DNA of 9,251 bases, taken from JAVBOJ01 sp031550755. Lineage in GTDB: Bacteria; Bacillota; Clostridia; Oscillospirales; UBA929. Positions 5,807-9,251 of the stretch are shown here, one piece after another (the first letter of the stretch is position 1; every line of letters begins with the position of its first letter). The notes below the pieces were generated by a model, which was given only the letters and a program-made list of their open reading frames with translations, made no database searches and was not told the origin of the DNA. A program made the position numbers and the translations under genes. The stretch spans positions 1 to 9,251 of the forward strand of contig JAVBOJ010000019.1 in NCBI GenBank assembly GCA_031550755.1, read 5' to 3'.

Positions 5807-7717
5807 ATGAACAATGCTGCCGTCACCCAACCCTTTTGGCGCGCCTATCAAGCACTGCTGAAAGACGTGGTGCTCCCCTACCAGTGGGACGCGCTGCACG
5901 ACAAACTCCCCGACGCGGAAAAAAGCTACGCCGTGCGCAACATGCGCATTGCCGCCGGGCTGGAGGAAGGCCCGTTTGCCGGCATGGTGTTTCAGGACAG
6001 CGACCTGTACAAATGGATCGAGGCGGCGGCTCATACGCTGCGCGACAAGCCGGACGCGGCGCTGCAGGCGCAAGTCGATCAGCTCATCGACACGATGGAA
6101 AAGGCCCAGCGGCCCGACGGATACTTAAACTCCTTTTACATCATCAACGGGCTGGACAAGCGCTTTACCAACCTGCGCGAGTGCCACGAGCTGTACTGCC
6201 TCGGGCACATGGTCGAGGCGGCGGTGGCCTATTATGACGCCACCGGCAAGTCGAGACTGCTGGACATCGCCTGCCGGTTTGTCGCGTTGGTTGATACGAT
6301 CTTCGGAACCGAGCCGGGCCAGCTGCCGGGCTATCCCGGCCATCAGGTGCTGGAACTGGCGCTGGTCAAGCTGTACGCCGTGACGAAAAACGAGCGGCAT
6401 TTGAAGCTGGCGCAATATTTTCTCGACCAGCGGGGCCGGGAGCCGAACTATTTCCGCGAGGAATGGGAAAAACTGGGGCGTGTCGGCCACTGGAACCGGT
6501 ACGACCGCGCGGACATCGACCCGCGCTACAATCAGGCGCACCTCCCGGTGCGCGAACAGACCGAGGCGGTGGGGCACGCCGTCCGGGCGGTGTATATGTA
6601 CGCCGGGATGGCCGCCGTGGCGCGCGAAACCGGGGACGAAAGCCTGATGGCCGCCTGCCGGACGCTGTTTCGTAATATCGCGGAAAAACAGCTCTACATC
6701 ACCGGCGGCATCGGCCAAACCCGCTACGGCGAGGCGTTCACCTTCGATTACGATCTGCCGGGCGACACGGTCTACGCCGAGACCTGCGCCTCCATCGGGC
6801 TGGTGTTTTTCGCCCGCGAGCTGCTGCTTTTCGAGCATGACGCCCGCTACGCCGATATCCTGGAGACGGCGCTGTACAACACCGTCATCGCCGGCATGGC
6901 GCGCGACGGCAAGCATTTTTTCTATGTAAACCCGCTGGAAACCTGGCCGGAGGCCAACCTCAAAAACCCCGCCCGGCACCATGTCAAGCCCGAGCGGCAG
7001 GCGTGGTTCGGCTGCTCCTGCTGCCCGCCCAATGTCGCCCGGCTGCTCGCGTCGCTGGGGCAGTACATTTACACCGCGCGGGACAACACCCTGTTTGTCG
7101 ATCTGTATATCGGCAGCCGGATCGAGGCCGAGCTGTCCGGCGGGCGGCTGGTTCTCTCCCAGACCACCGAGTATCCGTGGGACGGGACGGTCACCCTGCG
7201 CGTGGAGAGCGACGCGGAAGGCACGGTCGCGCTGCGTCTGCCGGGCTGGTGCGAGGGGTACGCCGTGACGGTCAACGGCGCGGACTGCGCCGGGACGGTC
7301 AAAAGCGGCTACTTACACATTACGCGGGCCTGGAAGGCCGGCGACACCGTCTCGCTGACCCTGCCCATGCGGGTGAAATTCATGCGGGCGCATGAGGCCG
7401 TGCGCGCCGAAGCCGGCCGTGTCGCTGTGACGCGCGGGCCGCTGGTCTACTGCCTGGAGCAGACCGACAATGGGGACAACCTCTCCCGGCTGGCCGTGTC
7501 GCCCGATGTCCCGCCGCAGTATTCCTTTGAGCCCGCGCTGCTGGGCGGCGTCGGGGTGATCCGATGCGCCGGCGTCCGCGGCGCCGACGACGACGCGCGG
7601 CTGTATCACGAATATGCTCCGGGGCGGGAAACCCCCGCCGAGCTGGTCTTCGTCCCGTATTTCGCCTGGGGCAACCGGGGGCTGGGCGAAATGGCGGTTT
7701 GGGTGCGGTATCGGTAA
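5807..7717 (+). CDS. Beta-L-arabinofuranosidase, glycoside hydrolase family 127
   Basis: A 636-residue retaining enzyme that releases L-arabinose from beta-L-arabinofuranosyl ends, as in the beta-1,2-linked arabino-oligosaccharides of hydroxyproline-rich plant proteins. It resembles Bifidobacterium HypBA1 (about 658 residues) in length and motifs. YAETCASIG supplies Glu325 and Cys327, and WFGCSCCPPN supplies Cys405 and Cys406. By alignment with HypBA1 these are the zinc ligands Glu338, Cys340 and Cys418 plus the nucleophile Cys417. Glu309 in RYGEAF fits the proposed acid/base (Glu322). The N-terminal ~2/3 is the (alpha/alpha) barrel, followed by beta domains. There is no signal peptide, so it is cytoplasmic. 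Start: ATG at 5807, downstream of the promoter; the frame is open further upstream to 5642, but that would run through the promoter region. AAAGGA at 5790-5795 is the likely ribosome binding site, with an 11-base spacing. EC 3.2.1.185 is expected. Confidence 0.95.
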   Translation: MNNAAVTQPFWRAYQALLKDVVLPYQWDALHDKLPDAEKSYAVRNMRIAAGLEEGPFAGMVFQDSDLYKWIEAAAHTLRDKPDAALQAQVDQLIDTMEKAQRPDGYLNSFYIINGLDKRFTNLRECHELYCLGHMVEAAVAYYDATGKSRLLDIACRFVALVDTIFGTEPGQLPGYPGHQVLELALVKLYAVTKNERHLKLAQYFLDQRGREPNYFREEWEKLGRVGHWNRYDRADIDPRYNQAHLPVREQTEAVGHAVRAVYMYAGMAAVARETGDESLMAACRTLFRNIAEKQLYITGGIGQTRYGEAFTFDYDLPGDTVYAETCASIGLVFFARELLLFEHDARYADILETALYNTVIAGMARDGKHFFYVNPLETWPEANLKNPARHHVKPERQAWFGCSCCPPNVARLLASLGQYIYTARDNTLFVDLYIGSRIEAELSGGRLVLSQTTEYPWDGTVTLRVESDAEGTVALRLPGWCEGYAVTVNGADCAGTVKSGYLHITRAWKAGDTVSLTLPMRVKFMRAHEAVRAEAGRVAVTRGPLVYCLEQTDNGDNLSRLAVSPDVPPQYSFEPALLGGVGVIRCAGVRGADDDARLYHEYAPGRETPAELVFVPYFAWGNRGLGEMAVWVRYR

Positions 7718-7762
7718 TTTGCGCAACTGAAATCAAGCCCGGATTTGATTCATCGAAAGGAT

Positions 7763-7779
7763 TTGGGAGAGACTCCCAA
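7763..7779. repeat. Small perfect hairpin in the GH127 3' region
   Basis: TTGGGAG and CTCCCAA are perfect 7-bp arms around AGA. It lies 45 bases after the GH127 stop and 7 bases before the main terminator stem. A weaker stem (AATCAA 7731-7736 with TTGATT 7745-7750) precedes it. These may stabilise or end the GH127 mRNA; there is no U tract after this hairpin, so it is not itself a good terminator. Confidence 0.4.
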
Positions 7780-7786
7780 GAAGAAG

Positions 7787-7826
7787 AAAACGAGCAAAAT
7801 TCACGTCAGGAATTTTGCTCGTTTTT
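7787..7826. terminator. Strong bidirectional rho-independent terminator
   Basis: Arms 7787-7802 and 7810-7825 pair perfectly over 16 bp around the 7-base loop ACGTCAG. On the plus strand the stem ends in TTTTT (7822-7826) followed by CGTTT, ending the GH127 transcript. On the minus strand it is followed by TTTTCTTCTTCTT and can end the convergent DUF262/DUF1524 transcript, whose stop is at 7881-7883. Confidence 0.9.
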
Positions 7827-7841
7827 CGTTTGTGCGGCAGC

Positions 7842-7856
7842 GCAAGCATTGCTTGC
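7842..7856. repeat. 15-base palindrome near the DUF262/DUF1524 stop
   Basis: GCAAGCA and TGCTTGC flank a central T (7849). It lies 25 bases from the stop of the minus-strand gene, between it and the terminator. It could be a minor mRNA hairpin or a protein site; nothing more can be said from the sequence. Confidence 0.3.
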
Positions 7857-7880
7857 TACAATGTTATTTTCCCATAGATT

Positions 7881-9251
7881 TCAAAGTTCCGTCTGAGCAA
7901 TTTGCCCTACCTTAGCTTCTAATGTTTGTGCTGATTTGTGCTTTAGTGTAAATGAAACCTCATCTTGCAGACCGTAAAGCTCGACCGCAATTTGCATAAA
8001 CGTCATTAAGTCTTGAGCAGAGAAATTCAACTCTGTTAAATAGCCCTCACAGATCTTAGCTGGTTGACTTGTCCTGAACAGATAATCGCTTCCTACAGGT
8101 TCAGCCAAATGTCGCTTCACTGTTACCTCATGTGTTATGAATTTTTCGTAAGTCGCCGGATCAAATTCATACAGTGTTTTCAGCAACTCGGTAAACATTG
8201 TTTGCCAGGAATCGATGCTTTTTTCATCATTTCCGAATATAAAGCTTCTTGGTTTTTCTCCCGTAATTTTTATTTCATCCATGATGTTATACTGAAGTGA
8301 GTAATCTATGTCCTCGTCCCCAACTTCTTTATTGTATTGCTCGGGAAGATTCCAAATATATAATGCGATAGTAGCCATTCTTTCCGCACGTTCTTTTATA
8401 CTTTTTTCGTTCCAGGTATCCGAGTTCTTTGCATCGCGTGATAACGCAATATTAGAATCAGTGTACACTTTTCTCTTCTCTGAGTAGCTTTCGTTTCCCA
8501 TTGCGGAGTTATTGCCGCTCAGCGTTAGATTACCAATTGTATGAATCCACTGCGAGTGTATTTGTTCATAGTCTTTACCCAAATCAGCTTTCCAAACAGC
8601 ATTTAAGCTTTGCGGCATTATGTGTTCAATTGTAATCTGTCCGGTAAGTTCCACTTTTTCGTTCGGGTTAAGATGATTTTCCAACATAGCAAGAGTGTAT
8701 CTCGCCAGTTTAGGCGTATATATGTCAAAAGTCGTAAACGATGCCCTGAATTCGTCATTGCGAGGAAATGCTTGAGAGCGAATTTTTCCAGCAAGTATTT
8801 CGAGTAGTCTTGTAGAAACATCATCCGCTTCAGCTATTTCTTTGGGCAATACGGCATATGTCGAGCTAAGGGCATTTGTACTGTATTTGCATACAATTCG
8901 GCGGTATTGGTATGCAAGCAATGTCTTGATGATATTGATGAGCCCGTCACGAGTAATTGTCTTTTTATCATAGCATTTATCAAAAAACCACAACAAGGCA
9001 CTAAAGGCAACCAGAGACTTGATTTCATGGAACTGACGCAGCAGAGAGTTGATTTTCTTGTCATCACTTTGGCAAAACTTGAACCAAGAATAGTATTCTG
9101 CATAGCGACGAAGTTCAGTGAGCAAGCATTCTTCCTGCCCATAAAAATTATTCTGCGCATGCCGCTTGAATGTTTCGTACACTGCGCTTTTGATAACAAG
9201 AGAAGAATTTTTCATTGTTAAATAGTCGCGTATAAAGTCAGGAATTACTGC
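7881..9251 (-). CDS. DUF262/DUF1524 (GmrSD-like) nuclease, N-terminus outside the window
   Basis: The frame is open through the edge of the window, so the ATG at 9215 is internal. The 12 codons before it (ending FIRDYLTM) continue a DUF262-protein pattern. The visible ~456 residues hold the region between the domains, then a DUF1524 HNH-like nuclease motif: IEHIMPQSL (His198 and Pro201, counted from the ATG at 9215) and HTIGNLTLSGNNSAMGN (His225, Asn229, Asn235). After it come ~200 residues ending in a segment with SDYLFRTSQPAKICEGYL, which I cannot name. DUF262 normally carries a ParB-like fold with a DGQQR-type motif; that half is not visible here. The family includes type IV restriction enzymes of the GmrSD type that attack modified phage DNA, so defence is the likely role (inferred). 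The gene is strikingly AT-rich beside its neighbours, a sign of horizontal transfer. Confidence 0.88.
   Translation of the reverse strand, partial: AVIPDFIRDYLTMKNSSLVIKSAVYETFKRHAQNNFYGQEECLLTELRRYAEYYSWFKFCQSDDKKINSLLRQFHEIKSLVAFSALLWFFDKCYDKKTITRDGLINIIKTLLAYQYRRIVCKYSTNALSSTYAVLPKEIAEADDVSTRLLEILAGKIRSQAFPRNDEFRASFTTFDIYTPKLARYTLAMLENHLNPNEKVELTGQITIEHIMPQSLNAVWKADLGKDYEQIHSQWIHTIGNLTLSGNNSAMGNESYSEKRKVYTDSNIALSRDAKNSDTWNEKSIKERAERMATIALYIWNLPEQYNKEVGDEDIDYSLQYNIMDEIKITGEKPRSFIFGNDEKSIDSWQTMFTELLKTLYEFDPATYEKFITHEVTVKRHLAEPVGSDYLFRTSQPAKICEGYLTELNFSAQDLMTFMQIAVELYGLQDEVSFTLKHKSAQTLEAKVGQIAQTEL

Noticed and set aside
6125..6982. Minus-strand 285-codon open frame inside the GH127 gene
   Set aside because: No ribosome binding site or domain; it lies fully inside a well-supported gene on the other strand.
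9180..9215. ATG at 9215 as the true start of the DUF1524 protein
   Set aside because: The frame is open through the window edge and the upstream codons continue the family sequence; no Shine-Dalgarno precedes this ATG.

Overview
The window looks like chromosomal DNA of a GC-rich member of the Firmicutes/Clostridia (gut Oscillospirales-like). This is an inference from the gene families present (a DUF1848 protein, a large serine recombinase of clostridial type, a GH51/GH127 arabinose pair), from sigma-A-type promoters with strong AGGAGG-type ribosome binding sites, and from high GC throughout most of the window. No rRNA, tRNA, CRISPR array or complete insertion sequence was seen.

Layout. (i) 1-710, plus strand: the 3' part of a polysaccharide deacetylase-like gene. 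A perfect 20-bp hairpin follows, which can serve it and the convergent gene. (ii) 773-1495, minus strand: a lipoprotein with a Pro/Thr/Ser-rich stalk and two copies of a ~60-residue module. (iii) 1560-3345, plus strand: a tightly packed cassette made of a possible 24-codon leader, a 49-codon small protein and a 519-residue large serine recombinase. (iv) 5674-3342, minus strand: a GH51 alpha-L-arabinofuranosidase followed, with a 4-base GTGA overlap, by a DUF1848 protein that carries a CX3CX2C cysteine motif near its C-terminus. The DUF1848 gene and the recombinase overlap tail-to-tail by 4 bases. (v) 5675-5806: a divergent control region with a good promoter for each glycosidase and a CcpA cre-like site between them. 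(vi) 5807-7717, plus strand: a GH127 beta-L-arabinofuranosidase. (vii) 7718-7880: a hairpin-rich intergenic region with a strong bidirectional terminator. (viii) 7881-9251, minus strand: an AT-rich, incomplete DUF262/DUF1524 (GmrSD-like) gene, probably acquired defence DNA.

How it fits together. The two glycosidases lack signal peptides and would act in the cytoplasm on imported arabino-oligosaccharides: GH51 on alpha-L-arabinofuranosyl ends and GH127 on beta-L-arabinofuranosyl ends, as in plant arabinan or hydroxyproline-linked arabinans. Their back-to-back promoters around one cre-like site suggest joint carbon catabolite control. The DUF1848 gene rides on the GH51 transcript. The recombinase cassette and the AT-rich DUF262/DUF1524 gene are the accessory parts. 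No attachment sites or element ends could be identified for either.
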